Shown in pieces: positions 35,511 to 36,420 of a stretch of DNA of 36,420 nucleotides. Location of the stretch: the NCBI GenBank assembly GCA_013141505.1, contig JABFQX010000050.1, positions 1 to 36,420 of the forward strand, given 5' to 3'. Source of the DNA: Methyloglobulus sp. (GTDB lineage: Bacteria > Pseudomonadota > Gammaproteobacteria > Methylococcales > Methylomonadaceae). The position numbers and the translations under genes are program-made. Position 1 is the first letter of the stretch, and every line of letters starts with the position of its first letter. The notes beneath the pieces are model-generated. The model ran no database searches and had not been told where the DNA came from. It saw only the letters and a list, made by a program, of their open reading frames with translations.

Positions 35511-36244
35511 ACCCTAACGAAAAAGCCAATGAGCAAAATAAAGAAGCCGCCTATCTCTGCAACAGCCAAGGATGCCATGATCATTTTGTCAGCAGCGGGA
35601 TTTTCAGAATCACGCAGTTGGTTATTCGTCGTATTTTTGATGCCCAACTTGATGTAATTAAAAATGGCAATAGCAAAGAATAGTAACGGTGCAATGGTTG
35701 CCGGAATATTTACCCAATCTGCAAAGATACTGAAATAGGCAAACACAGCAATCAACATAGCCGCATAGGAATTAAGCGCGCCACTATTTTTCGCGAAAGC
35801 TAAAATGGGATCCATCCGATTTTAGCGGCGAAAAATCACGTGGCGATTAATGCCTTCGGCTGCCCGCGTTCGTCCTCGGTTCGTCACGATGCACAACTCC
35901 CCTTCGGTACGCTGTGCATCACGACTGCCCAAATGACTTGACGCCGTGTCGGATGGCCTTGCATGTTGACTACGCTTCCGCTCACGCTCCAACTCCGTCA
36001 ACACGCCCGGCCCTACGGCTACGCGGGGGTCGTCGTACACCGCTCCACTCGCGTTACGCTTCCGTGTACTCCTTCAGAGCAATGCTGACCGGTGCGCTAT
36101 GTCCACATAGTAAGGCGCTACAAATTCTTTGCTCTTCATCATGCATGAAAACTTCCATGCGCCCGTCAATAATCCCGTCATAAAAAATACGCCTGCGCAT
36201 GAAATAGCGATCATGGCCGCTGTTTGGTTTAATATTACATCCAT
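35501..36244 (-). pseudogene. Four-helix membrane protein gene interrupted by a 300-bp element
   Basis: Start ATG at 36244 behind AGGAGA. The 5' part encodes two hydrophobic stretches and WKFSCMMKSKEFVAPYYVDI followed by AHRSALL, then hits a stop inside the inserted element. The 3' part resumes as NSYAAMLIAVFAYF (from about 35777), with KNTTNNQLRD and AEIGGFFILLIGF to the stop at 35501. Removing 35778-36077 joins the halves in frame to about 147 residues, with four helices. I recall related proteins of unknown function with a continuous 'VDIAHRA..YAFA' segment and a DTDNQL-like motif, which supports the join. The 3' half has an alternative ATG at 35815 inside the element and could still be made as a 104-residue product. 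Confidence 0.75.
35778..36077. mobile_element. 300-bp hairpin-rich GC-rich element inserted in a membrane gene
   Basis: Bounded by AGC at 35775-35777 and 36078-36080, a possible 3-bp target duplication. Within it are four hairpins: TTTTTCGC/GCGAAAAA plus GCTAAAAT/ATTTTAGC (35787-35835), GATGCACA/TGTGCATC (35888, 35913), TGTTGAC/GTCAACA (35964, 35997) and GTACAC/GTGTAC (36035, 36064). The last three are spaced about 71-76 bp apart with similar loops (CGCTTCCGCTCACGCT type). It has no terminal inverted repeats and no transposase, so it resembles a REP/BIME-like or IS200/IS605-mobilised passenger element. Confidence 0.65.
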
Positions 36245-36304
36245 CGTTCTTCTCCTAAGCAAGTAAGTTAAAGACTTTCAACTCATTCCATCGCCATTTT
36301 AACC

Positions 36305-36420
36305 ATGTCGAATAGCAATAAATTGTACAAACCGGCTATCCCTGAATTGCAATATCGTTTCCGGCCTAATCTTTTTATGTGGCCGAACCGCACCTTGTTT
36401 TTGGGGTCGTTACAAGAATT
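36305..36420 (+). CDS. Start of a gene cut by the window end, possibly an AraC-type regulator
   Basis: From the ATG at 36305 the frame is open for 38 codons to the window edge. It includes IPELQYRFRPNLFMWPNRTL and then FLGSLQE. The 'WP-x-x-x-LFLG' pattern is like the N-terminal arm of some AraC-family sensors, but too little is present to be sure. No strong Shine-Dalgarno is seen. It is divergent from the split membrane gene. Confidence 0.4.
   Translation, partial: MSNSNKLYKPAIPELQYRFRPNLFMWPNRTLFLGSLQE

Noticed and set aside
35822-36183. Open frames on both strands inside the hairpin-rich element
   Set aside because: They follow from GC-rich inverted repeats, are Arg/Ser-rich and contradict the clear membrane gene on either side.
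1-36420. tRNA, rRNA or full insertion sequences with transposase
   Set aside because: No cloverleaf, rRNA-like stretch or transposase frame could be recognised on either strand.

Overview
The window reads as chromosomal DNA of a moderate-GC gammaproteobacterium. Housekeeping genes (ctaB, rsmD, rhlE, mltD, a paired M16 peptidase operon) sit among genes common in methylotrophs and ammonia oxidisers, such as a SmbP-like metal-binding protein, a FUN14 protein and a VIT-type transporter remnant. A methanotroph of the Methylococcales is my best guess, but no methane-oxidation gene is present, so this is tentative.

Layout. 1-4000: a decayed cation P-type ATPase, a membrane-anchored LuxR-type regulator, a cytochrome b561-like protein, a truncated VIT/CCC1 transporter, a His-rich SmbP-like protein and a FUN14 protein. 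4000-13550: an RTX locus with a degraded RTX scrap, a frameshifted membrane-anchored gene, a small membrane protein and a 2406-residue RTX protein. It is bracketed by two inverted copies of an unrecognised repeat (72 of 83 core positions match by hand). 13580-26060: ordinary chromosome, with mltD, ybiB-ctaB, a DUF4279 gene, the M16-M16-rsmD operon, a thioesterase with a Cys nucleophile, a GNAT, an acyl-CoA-dehydrogenase-like protein and rhlE. 26360-34240: a defence region. 34348-36420: a histidine phosphatase, a VOC protein, a small membrane gene split by a 300-bp hairpin-rich element, and the start of one more gene at the edge.

The most interesting locus is a Wadjet/MksBEFG-type anti-plasmid system on the minus strand (27363-33286). 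It comprises a MukF-like kleisin, a MukE-like subunit, a MukB-like SMC ATPase and a JetD Toprim nuclease, with a divergent WYL regulator of the BrxR/CapW kind (33383-34243). Its subunits resemble MukF, MukE and MukB more than I would expect of the classical DUF3375/DUF4194 Wadjet set. The SMC gene is out of frame at a pentanucleotide repeat with four units (30373-30392). Removing one unit restores exactly 1000 codons, so the locus may be phase-variable and OFF in this genome. The intergenic region carries two A/T palindromes placed as operators around a strong jetA promoter.

Several other genes are broken (ATPase, VIT transporter, 4743-5439 gene, split membrane gene). Some breaks are single-base indels and could be sequencing error. 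The 5-bp unit in jetC and the 300-bp insertion are unlikely to be.
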